In this document: piece after piece, positions 1 through 5,338 of the stretch
How the letters are laid out: each line of letters begins with the position of its first letter
How positions within the stretch are numbered: position 1 is the stretch's first letter
Source: Prolixibacteraceae bacterium
Lineage (GTDB): Bacteria > Bacteroidota > Bacteroidia > Bacteroidales > Prolixibacteraceae
Direction: 5' to 3'
Assembly: GCA_016931875.1 (NCBI GenBank)
Contig: JAFGDX010000086.1
Location: 1 to 7,875, forward strand
Length of the DNA stretch: 7,875 nucleotides
Position numbers and translations under genes: made by a program
Notes under the pieces: model-generated
Databases searched by the model: none
What the model saw: only the letters and a program-made list of their open reading frames with translations
Told to the model about the DNA's origin: nothing

Positions 1-1076
1 AACATCCCAACAAAAGAGGTAAAACCTAACATTTTCCTACTGGATATTTTGCTTCCAAATGCGGCTCCAAATAAACGGCCAACCAACATAAGCAGCCAGT
101 AAAATCCAACAATACCTCCGGCAATACCGGCTCCAATTCCCAGCCCCGGAGTATCTCTTCCTTCCAGTATCCGTTTTGAACTATCGTAGGCCATTTCGCT
201 TACTACTTTCAACCGGTAGCCGTCAACAGCAGCATTCTGCATGTCAAGTCTTGTAATTTCTTCAAGATATGACGCATCTGCCTGTTGTTTTTCGTATTCA
301 TTGATAATTGTTTCTGCCTGGGCTTCGGTTGGTGTAGTCATATACAAATTGGCTATACCCGGAGTTCCTACCTCAACACCTACATACACAAAAATTCCAA
401 TCGCTCCAAAAACAAAATGACGGAATTTTAAGGCTCCCGACATAAGACTTCCCAGTGGTTCCTTGGGCTGGTCGGCATGAGGCTCGGGAATTGAAGTAGC
501 CCACAAAATAAAAAATACGAGTGCAAAAACACCCATTGCAATATACATAATCGGGAATACATCGGTAATGGCTGCTTTGGTAGCTTCACCAATTAAAATA
601 CCTACAAACACCGGAGTAAATGTGGCCATAACTGAATTAAATGAACCACCCACCTGGATTAACTGGTTTCCTTTGTTGCCTTCACCACCCAGTGTGTTTA
701 ACATCGGATTTACTACAATATTCAGAAGACACATAGAAAAACCGGCTATAAATGCTCCCAGTAAATAAACTCCAAAACTTTCAGCATGCCCCGACAGGTA
801 CTGAATTCCAACACCAACAAACCCAATGGCAATGGCAATAAGCGCAGTCTTTTTGTATCCTACTTTTTGCAAAAGAATCCCACCGGGAATCCCCATTACA
901 GCGTAAGCAATAAAGTTTGCCAGGTTCCCCAGCATTCCGAGCGAGTTGGAAACGTTGAACTGATTCTTTAACACAATCCCCATGGGTGCTGCCAAATTGG
1001 TAACAAATGAGATCATACCAAAAAGCAGGATCATCATAATTATAGGAACTAAATAATTTTGATTTTTAGTTGTCAT
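1..1076 (-). CDS. MFS sugar transporter, FucP/GluP/NagP-like (C-terminus cut off by window edge)
   Basis: This is an inner-membrane major facilitator that probably imports a hexose or amino sugar with a cation. 358 residues are visible from the ATG at 1076; the remainder lies beyond base 1. Hydrophobic helices are seen at about residues 9-30, 47-70, 77-95, 102-123, 148-165, 173-193, 218-240 and 312-337. The stretch around residues 120-160 (VNPMLNTLGG, then QVGGSFNSV) matches the family hallmark of NP-x-x-x-x-LG followed by a Q-x-x-x-SFN helix, known from the fucose/glucose/GlcNAc (FGHS) branch. After helix 7 there is a polar, Glu/Gln-rich insertion at about residues 247-310, much longer than the E. 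coli FucP loop and predicted to be periplasmic. The start is preceded by AT-rich sequence with no Shine-Dalgarno, as usual in Bacteroidota. The substrate is not determinable. The nearby amino-sugar genes suggest GlcNAc, but they belong to a separate transcript. Confidence 0.88.
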   Translation of the reverse strand, partial: MTTKNQNYLVPIIMMILLFGMISFVTNLAAPMGIVLKNQFNVSNSLGMLGNLANFIAYAVMGIPGGILLQKVGYKKTALIAIAIGFVGVGIQYLSGHAESFGVYLLGAFIAGFSMCLLNIVVNPMLNTLGGEGNKGNQLIQVGGSFNSVMATFTPVFVGILIGEATKAAITDVFPIMYIAMGVFALVFFILWATSIPEPHADQPKEPLGSLMSGALKFRHFVFGAIGIFVYVGVEVGTPGIANLYMTTPTEAQAETIINEYEKQQADASYLEEITRLDMQNAAVDGYRLKVVSEMAYDSSKRILEGRDTPGLGIGAGIAGGIVGFYWLLMLVGRLFGAAFGSKISSRKMLGFTSFVGM

Positions 1077-1153
1077 AGTTGTTATTAATTAATAGTTAAA
1101 TTTCAAAAACAAACTGATTTCAGCGTAATGTTCATTTTTCTTTTATTGCAAAG

Positions 1154-1161
1154 CAAATTTA
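1154..1161 (-). promoter_or_regulatory. Candidate -7 box for the MFS gene
   Basis: Read on the minus strand this is TAAATTTG, an exact match to the Bacteroidetes -7 consensus TAnnTTTG, about 78 bp upstream of the MFS start codon. There is no clear TTG -33 element at the usual spacing of about 19-21 bp, and an 8-bp motif with two free positions is common in AT-rich DNA, so this is tentative. Confidence 0.3.
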
Positions 1162-1348
1162 AAAATATTATACAATTCTAATTGCTAATTATTGACAAAC
1201 TGATTATTTATTCTCAATAAAAACTACCCGGGAGGATTATTACACACGAAACAAAGAAGCCCCTTGGATAGAAATATGCAGAATATATTTAAACCCACCC
1301 CGGCAACCATATCACATTCAAAATCCTTCTGTATTATGAAATTAGTTG

Positions 1349-1356
1349 TAGTTTTG
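1349..1356 (+). promoter_or_regulatory. yidD: Candidate -7 box for yidD
   Basis: TAGTTTTG matches TAnnTTTG exactly, with its last base 14 bp before the yidD ATG. It would give a very short leader of under about 10 nt. No perfect TTG is present at the -33 position (only TTCTG at 1327-1331), so support rests on the -7 box and its position. Confidence 0.4.
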
Positions 1357-1370
1357 CTCAAAATTTCAAA

Positions 1371-1652
1371 ATGAAAAAAATCGGAAAGGCCATATTAAAA
1401 GCTTTGGGCTGGCTTTTGTTACTCCCGGTTTATTTTTACAAATATGCCATTTCGCCGTTAACACCGGCATCGTGCCGGCATGTGCCAACCTGTTCGGAAT
1501 ATGCAGTTCAGGCAATCAAAATACATGGCCCGTTGAAAGGATTTATCCTGGCCACAAAACGCATTTCAAAATGCCACCCGTGGGGAACTCATGGTTACGA
1601 CCCCGTTCCCCCAAAAGAAAAAATAAAGGTGAAAAAATTGAACATCAAATAA
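1371..1652 (+). CDS. yidD: YidD, membrane protein insertion efficiency factor
   Basis: This is a 93-residue member of the YidD (DUF37) family. These small inner-membrane-associated proteins assist YidC/Sec-dependent insertion of membrane proteins. Visible hallmarks are an N-terminal amphipathic/hydrophobic helix (about residues 5-25), then [21 protein letters not shown] (residues 39-45) and the C-terminal [14 protein letters not shown] block (residues 67-80). The three family cysteines are C35, C41 and C68. Length and domain fit the family, and the Lys-rich tail after residue 80 is ordinary. In many bacteria yidD lies between rnpA and yidC; here it sits alone upstream of a metal-uptake operon, separated from znuA by 77 bp that contain a further candidate promoter. 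It is therefore probably a neighbour and not an operon partner, although read-through is possible because no terminator is visible between them. Confidence 0.95.
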   Translation: MKKIGKAILKALGWLLLLPVYFYKYAISPLTPASCRHVPTCSEYAVQAIKIHGPLKGFILATKRISKCHPWGTHGYDPVPPKEKIKVKKLNIK

Positions 1653-1675
1653 TACCAGATTCCCAATGTTAAAAC

Positions 1676-1683
1676 TAAATTTG
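1676..1683 (+). promoter_or_regulatory. znuA: Candidate -7 box for the znuA operon
   Basis: TAAATTTG matches the Bacteroidetes TAnnTTTG consensus exactly and ends 46 bp before the znuA ATG, in the gap after yidD. A start of transcription near 1690 would leave a leader of about 40 nt. No TTG is seen at the ideal -33 spacing. The inverted repeat immediately downstream raises the likelihood that this is a real, regulated promoter. Confidence 0.4.
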
Positions 1684-1684
1684 T

Positions 1685-1711
1685 ATTTCGTTGTTTACCT
1701 TGCAGCGAAAT
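1685..1711. promoter_or_regulatory. Inverted repeat overlapping the predicted znuA transcription start (possible metal-repressor operator)
   Basis: The left arm ATTTCGTTG (1685-1693) and right arm CAGCGAAAT (1703-1711) are complementary at 8 of 9 positions in DNA, with a 9-bp spacer. The repeat begins one base after the candidate -7 box, which is where a repressor would block transcription. Metal-import operons are typically repressed by Zur/Fur or DtxR/MntR-type proteins bound to such dyads. The motif does not obviously match the gammaproteobacterial Zur box, so the regulator is unknown. As RNA it could also form a 9-bp stem with one G-U pair near the 5' end of the transcript. Confidence 0.4.
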
Positions 1712-1729
1712 TTTGAATCGGAAAAAATA

Positions 1730-2611
1730 ATGAAAAGACTAATCGTAATAATTACTGCCACTTTATTGCTTTTTGCCTGTAACTCAAACCAAAAACAAAC
1801 GGAAAATCGGGACGGTAAAAAAGTAATTACTGTGAGCATCGTCCCTGAAAAAACATTTGTACAAAAAATTGCAGGCGACGATTTTGAGGTGAATGTTTTA
1901 GTTCCTCCCGGTGCCAGCCCGGCTTCGTACACATTGCTGCCCTCGCAGTTAAAAGACATAGCAAATTCGGTCATTTGGTTCAGAATCGGGTACATTGGTT
2001 TTGAATATTCGTGGAAAGATAAAATTGAACAGGCCAACCCAAATATGAAAGTGGTTGATCTTTCGGAAGGGCTGGATTTAATTGCCGAAGAAACCGAACA
2101 ACACGGTGACCACATTCATGTGAATGGCGTGGATCCGCACATTTGGCTGTCGCCCGGTTTGGTAAAAAAAATGGCGCAGCGGATTACCGCTGAACTCACA
2201 GAGCTCAACCCCGAAAAAGGGCCGGAATACAAAGTCAACTATTTAAAATTTGTAAAGGAAATCGACCAGCTCCATATTCAGATAAAAAACAGGCTGAAAG
2301 AAGTTCAGGGTAAAAAATTTATTGTTTTTCACCCCAGTCTTACTTACTTTGCCAGAGAATACGGGCTGGAACAATATTCGCTCGAAGAGGGCGGAAAAGA
2401 ACCCACTCCGCAACACCTGGCCAAAATGGTTGATTTGGCCAACAAAGAAAATATTAAAGTTATTTATATTCAAAGCGAATTTGACCGCGAACATGCCCGG
2501 GTTTTTGCGGAAGAAATTAAAGGGGAAGTTGTTCAGGTAAGGCCGCTTGACCCTGCATGGGCTGAAAACCTTTTGGAAATCACTCAAATTCTGGTTGATA
2601 ATTTTGAATGA
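1730..2611 (+). CDS. znuA: Metal (zinc/manganese) ABC transporter substrate-binding lipoprotein, ZnuA/TroA family
   Basis: This is the extracytoplasmic metal-binding subunit of a cluster A-I (TroA/ZnuA/PsaA) importer, 293 residues long. I chose the ATG at 1730 because it begins a clean lipoprotein signal: MKR, a hydrophobic core, then lipobox LFAC with the lipidated Cys at residue 17. The upstream in-frame TTG at 1691 would bury this signal behind 13 charged residues. Metal-site landmarks are H137 in DPHIWLSP, H201 in VFHPSLTYF and D274 in PLDPA, plus a short His cluster at H125/H128/H130 that resembles the His-rich loop of zinc-type members. The usual first ligand, His in the PG-x-x-PH-x-Y motif, is replaced: residues 61-67 read GASPASY with Ala at 65. 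The gene overlaps the ATPase gene by 4 bp (ATGA). Specificity (Zn, Mn or Fe) cannot be fixed from sequence. Confidence 0.9.
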   Translation: MKRLIVIITATLLLFACNSNQKQTENRDGKKVITVSIVPEKTFVQKIAGDDFEVNVLVPPGASPASYTLLPSQLKDIANSVIWFRIGYIGFEYSWKDKIEQANPNMKVVDLSEGLDLIAEETEQHGDHIHVNGVDPHIWLSPGLVKKMAQRITAELTELNPEKGPEYKVNYLKFVKEIDQLHIQIKNRLKEVQGKKFIVFHPSLTYFAREYGLEQYSLEEGGKEPTPQHLAKMVDLANKENIKVIYIQSEFDREHARVFAEEIKGEVVQVRPLDPAWAENLLEITQILVDNFE

Positions 2612-3354
2612 AACCACTTATAAAAATAGAAAACCTTACGGTAGGTTACGACCGGATTCCGGTTTTGGAAAACGTAAACCTCGAAATTTTTGAAAAAGAC
2701 TTTATCGGGGTGATCGGGCCAAACGGCGGCGGAAAAACCACTTTGCTGAAAGCCATTTTAGGACTGTTAAAACCCACCCGCGGGAAAATTACGTTTCGGG
2801 AGGATATCGACAACAGAAAAAAACCCATTGGTTACCTGCCACAGGTGAGGCACATCGACAAAAAATTCCCGATAACGGTTTATGATGTGGTTCGTTCAGG
2901 TTTGTTAATGGAACGGCGCAATAACCTTCCGGCAGCGGCACTAAAAACAAAAATAGAACAACTGTTAAGCGAAACCGGAATTCTGAATATCAGAAACAAA
3001 GCTATTGGCGAACTGTCGGGCGGACAAATGCAGCGCGTATTTTTGTGCCGCGCATTAATCAGCAATCCCAAAATACTTATTCTGGATGAACCTGACACGT
3101 TTGTTGACAACCGTTTTGAAGGCGAATTGTACAGCCGTTTAAGCCGTTTGAACAACGATATTGCCATTATCCTGGTTTCACACGATTTAGGTACCATTTC
3201 GAGTTATGTAAAAACCATTGCCTGTGTCAACGGCGATTTGCATTATCATCGCAGCCACATCATCACACAGGAACAACTTGACGGGTACAATTGCCCCATC
3301 CAAATTATATCACACGGCGATATTCCACATACCATTTTAAAACACCACCACTAA
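2608..3354 (+). CDS. znuC: Metal ABC transporter ATP-binding protein, ZnuC-like
   Basis: This is the cytoplasmic ATPase that powers metal import with the neighbouring binding protein and permease. At 248 residues it is full length for the family. All nucleotide-binding motifs are present: Walker A GPNGGGKT (residues 37-44), Q-loop Q79, signature LSGGQ (136-140), Walker B ILILDEP (156-162) and H-loop H192 in LVSHD. The D-loop region reads DTFVD, a mild variant of the common form. The C-terminus is His-rich: HGDIPH near 236-241 and a terminal HHH, which is common in ZnuC-type subunits. The start codon overlaps the znuA stop as ATGA, indicating translational coupling, and the permease starts 3 bp after its stop. 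Confidence 0.95.
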   Translation: MKPLIKIENLTVGYDRIPVLENVNLEIFEKDFIGVIGPNGGGKTTLLKAILGLLKPTRGKITFREDIDNRKKPIGYLPQVRHIDKKFPITVYDVVRSGLLMERRNNLPAAALKTKIEQLLSETGILNIRNKAIGELSGGQMQRVFLCRALISNPKILILDEPDTFVDNRFEGELYSRLSRLNNDIAIILVSHDLGTISSYVKTIACVNGDLHYHRSHIITQEQLDGYNCPIQIISHGDIPHTILKHHH

Positions 3355-3357
3355 AAT

Positions 3358-4170
3358 ATGAATGCAATTATTGAATTATTTTCCTACGATTTTTTTCAAA
3401 AAGCATTTCTGGCTGCTGTTTTTGCAAGTATTTCCTGTGGAATAATTGGCAGCTACATTGTTTCGCGCCGTATTGTTTTTATCAGTGGCGGTATTACGCA
3501 TGCTTCGTTCGGAGGAATTGGCCTGGCTTTTTTGGCAGGGTTCAACCCGCTTCTGGGCGCAGTTTTGTTTGCTGTGCTTGCCGCCCTGGGAATACAGTTT
3601 TTTACCAAAGTGGCTGAAATACGGGAAGACTCTTCCATTGCCATCTGGTGGTCACTTGGAATGGCTCTGGGAATCATTTTTATTTATCTGACTCCCGGTT
3701 ACACACCCAATTTAATGAGCTATCTTTTTGGGAACATTCTTACCGTAACTATTTCCGAGTTGTGGTGGATGTTTATCCTGAACACTGTAATTATTGCCTT
3801 TTTTGTATTGTTCTTTAGTAAAATCCTTTTTATGGCTTTTGATGAAGAGTTTGCCCGCGCCGCAGGACTGCCGGTTGCCCTGTTTAACTACATGATTATT
3901 ACCCTTATTGCATTAACAGTGGTTTTAAACATCCGTGTTGTGGGCATTATTTTAATTCTGTCGCTTTTAACCATTCCGCAGGCAACCGCAAATTTATACA
4001 CCAACAATTTTAAAAAGCTGCTGATCCTGTCATCGGGTTTTGCATTTATCGGCACTATTTCAGGATTGTTTATTTCTTACTTTCTAAATATTCCGTCAGG
4101 TGCTGCCATAATTTTCACACTTGTTACTATTTTTGCCCTGCTTCGTTTTTTTCAATTTCTGCGTAAATGA
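3358..4170 (+). CDS. znuB: Metal ABC transporter permease, ZnuB/MntB-like
   Basis: This is the integral membrane channel subunit of the metal importer (ABC-3 permease family), 270 residues with about eight hydrophobic helices along nearly its whole length. Family features include the N-terminal segment CGIIGSYIVSRRIVFISGG (about residues 27-45) with the following HASFGGIGLAFLAG helix, and the conserved FARAAGLPV segment near residue 164, followed by a conserved helix pair (about 175-212) with VVGIILILSLLTIPQA. In this family the segment after helix 5 contacts the ATPase. It starts 3 bp after the ATPase stop and overlaps the next gene by 4 bp (ATGA), so all four genes form one tight unit. The metal is not deducible from this subunit. 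Confidence 0.94.
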   Translation: MNAIIELFSYDFFQKAFLAAVFASISCGIIGSYIVSRRIVFISGGITHASFGGIGLAFLAGFNPLLGAVLFAVLAALGIQFFTKVAEIREDSSIAIWWSLGMALGIIFIYLTPGYTPNLMSYLFGNILTVTISELWWMFILNTVIIAFFVLFFSKILFMAFDEEFARAAGLPVALFNYMIITLIALTVVLNIRVVGIILILSLLTIPQATANLYTNNFKKLLILSSGFAFIGTISGLFISYFLNIPSGAAIIFTLVTIFALLRFFQFLRK

Positions 4171-4352
4171 TTGGTGGTGCTAAAAAAGAGAAATTTTATA
4201 CCTGCGGGGAATGTGGCTTCCGGTTTTCGAATTTTGATGTTGCAAGAAGCTGCAGCAACTGTTTTGCCTGTACCGGATGCGAAATTTATATTTGCCCTTC
4301 ATGCAGAAATGAAGTGGTTATAAAACCCATGAAAAAACCCGCAAACAAATAA
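4167..4352 (+). CDS. Small eight-cysteine, probable zinc-binding protein coupled to the metal-uptake operon
   Basis: I do not recognise this as a named family. The 61-residue protein has eight cysteines at 13, 16, 29, 32, 35, 38, 43 and 46, giving the spacing C-x2-C-x12-C-x2-C-x2-C-x2-C-x4-C-x2-C. There is a basic N-terminus and a Lys-rich tail (KPMKKPANK), no signal peptide and no membrane helix. It is therefore expected to be cytoplasmic and to bind two metal ions as a double zinc ribbon or cross-brace fold. Its ATG overlaps the permease stop (ATGA), the same coupling seen between znuA and znuC, which is strong evidence that it is a real gene and last in the operon. Roles that would fit are a metal acceptor/chaperone, a metal sensor, or an unrelated zinc-ribbon protein riding on the transcript. 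The choice between these is inference only. Confidence 0.78.
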   Translation: MIGGAKKEKFYTCGECGFRFSNFDVARSCSNCFACTGCEIYICPSCRNEVVIKPMKKPANK

Positions 4353-4402
4353 GGTTTCCACTGCAAATTTCCTGTTTATTTAAAATAAAAATGAATATCG
4401 AA

Positions 4403-4435
4403 AAACAAGGTGTTGCACAACAACATTTCTTGTTT
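4403..4435 (+). repeat. Compound hairpin in the 3' UTR of the metal operon
   Basis: The outer arms AAACAAG (4403-4409) and CTTGTTT (4429-4435) pair perfectly. Inside them TGTTG (4411-4415) pairs with CAACA (4421-4425) around a 5-nt loop, with a possible G-U pair at 4410/4426 and a 2-nt bulge. It lies 50 bp after the last stop of the metal operon. No run of U follows it, so it is not a classical terminator; it could stabilise the 3' end or be chance in AT-rich DNA. Confidence 0.4.
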
Positions 4436-4498
4436 CAAATAAAAAGAAAATGTATTTTCGGCGAGTGTTTTTACACACTTCAATTCGGGATTATTCCT

Positions 4499-4535
4499 AA
4501 AAACTGTCTTTTGAACAAGAAGACAGTTTTTGTTT
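4499..4535. terminator. Bidirectional intrinsic terminator between the converging operons
   Basis: A perfect 12-bp stem, AAAAACTGTCTT (4499-4510) with AAGACAGTTTTT (4520-4531), encloses a 9-nt loop. On the plus strand it runs into a T-rich tail (TTTTTGTTTTTATT), ending the metal operon. On the minus strand the left arm gives a TTTTT run, ending the nagB transcript, whose stop codon is immediately next to it at 4536-4538. Its position between converging genes fits shared use. Confidence 0.88.
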
Positions 4536-5321
4536 TTATTGGGAAAGTGAATCGCGAAAATATTTTACCGTTCCCACTTTTAATTCCATGGTAGCCTCTT
4601 CATCGCAAACAATAATTCCCTGCGGGTGCATTTGCAGCGACGACAGTGTCCACATATGGTTAATGCCCTCTTCAACAACTTTCTGCAAAGCCCGGGCTTT
4701 TTTGTAGCCATTCACCACAATCAATACTTCCTGAGCATCCATAACGGTTTGAACCCCAACTGTGAGCGCCTGTTTTGGCACTTTCGAAATATCGTTGTCA
4801 AAAAACCGCGAGTTGGCAACCACGGTATCATAATTTAAATCTACCAGCCGGGTGCGCGATGTTAACGGCGAGCCCGGCACATTAAATGCCAGATGCCCGT
4901 CGGCACCCATTCCTCCAAGAAACAAATGAATCCCGCCAAGCGCTTTTATTTTTTCTTCATAATCAAAACATTCCTTTTCAACATTGGCAGCATTTCCATT
5001 TAAAATGTGAATGTTCCCGCGGTTGATATCAACGTGGTTAAAGAAATTTTCAAACATAAATGTGTGATAACTTTCCGGATGATCTTCGGGTAAACCCACG
5101 TATTCATCCATATTAAATGTAACCACATTGGCAAATGAAACCAGCCCGGCTTTATTTAACCGGATGAGTTCTTTATACGTTCCAACCGGTGTTGACCCTG
5201 TGGGCAACCCCAGCACAAACGGCCGATTTTCACCGGGATTAAACTGATTAATTCTTTTGGCAATATAATTGGCTGTCCACTGGCTTAACGCTTCGTAATT
5301 TTTCTGAATAATTAATTTCAT
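4536..5321 (-). CDS. nagB: Glucosamine-6-phosphate deaminase NagB with Glu148 replaced by Val
   Basis: NagB converts glucosamine-6-phosphate to fructose-6-phosphate and ammonia, the last step of GlcNAc catabolism. The 261 residues align without gaps to the E. coli enzyme through the active site as I recall it. Present are the phosphate loop LGLPTGSTP (37-45), [20 protein letters not shown] (66-85) with catalytic D72, GADGH with D141 and H143, ANSRFFDND with R172, and K208. The odd feature is residue 148: the near-invariant FNEPGS motif reads FNVPGS, codon GTG at 4880-4878. Glu148 supports His143 in ring opening in the E. coli enzyme. Of the allosteric GlcNAc-6-P site, S151, R158 and Y254 are kept, while positions 152 and 160 are Pro and Val. 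It begins 17 bp after the upstream fusion gene and is last in the operon. The fold and family are certain; full activity is not. Confidence 0.95.
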   Translation of the reverse strand: MKLIIQKNYEALSQWTANYIAKRINQFNPGENRPFVLGLPTGSTPVGTYKELIRLNKAGLVSFANVVTFNMDEYVGLPEDHPESYHTFMFENFFNHVDINRGNIHILNGNAANVEKECFDYEEKIKALGGIHLFLGGMGADGHLAFNVPGSPLTSRTRLVDLNYDTVVANSRFFDNDISKVPKQALTVGVQTVMDAQEVLIVVNGYKKARALQKVVEEGINHMWTLSSLQMHPQGIIVCDEEATMELKVGTVKYFRDSLSQ

Positions 5322-5338
5322 ATCCGGTTGTTGATTTT

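Larger units (their letters stand above)
1077..1370. other. Divergent intergenic region between the MFS gene and yidD
   Basis: This is 294 bp of AT-rich DNA between two divergently transcribed genes, so it should carry both promoters. I see one TAnnTTTG-type box facing each way (listed separately) and a small AT-only palindrome at 1207-1221 (TTTATT, CTC, AATAAA), which is too weak to call a terminator or an operator. I found no convincing small ORF, tRNA or riboswitch-like fold. Confidence 0.6.
4353..4535. other. Convergent intergenic region between the metal operon and nagB
   Basis: These 183 bp separate two converging transcripts. They contain one complex hairpin (4403-4435) and a strong terminator hairpin (4499-4531), listed separately, plus a weak 4-bp stem at 4465-4476 (GTGT, TTTT, ACAC). 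An open frame beginning at 4391 runs through the terminator and into the antisense of nagB, has no recognisable domain and is not called as a gene. Confidence 0.6.

Noticed and set aside
1207..1221. AT-only palindrome TTTATT-CTC-AATAAA
   Set aside because: Six A/T pairs are expected by chance in such AT-rich DNA; it lacks a GC-rich stem or an obvious position as terminator or operator.
1077..1370. Possible riboswitch or small RNA in the divergent intergenic region
   Set aside because: I found no long GC-containing stems or recognised conserved core, only AT-rich sequence and weak promoter boxes.
1691..1729. Upstream in-frame TTG start for the ZnuA-like protein, adding 13 residues
   Set aside because: The extension places charged residues before the signal peptide; the ATG at 1730 gives a standard lipoprotein signal, and 1691 lies inside the inverted repeat near the predicted transcription start.
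1675..2115. 146-residue open frame antisense to znuA
   Set aside because: It lies entirely opposite a clearly conserved gene, has no recognisable domain and covers the promoter area; typical shadow frame.
2243..2617. 124-residue open frame antisense to the 3' half of znuA
   Set aside because: Phe/Asn-rich composition is the mirror of Lys/Glu/Ile codons in znuA; no domain.
2880..3197. 105-residue open frame antisense to the ATPase gene
   Set aside because: Shadow of a strongly conserved ABC ATPase; no independent support.
4391..4594. 67-residue open frame between the metal operon and nagB
   Set aside because: It reads through both hairpins and the terminator and ends antisense to nagB; no motif, no coupling to neighbours.
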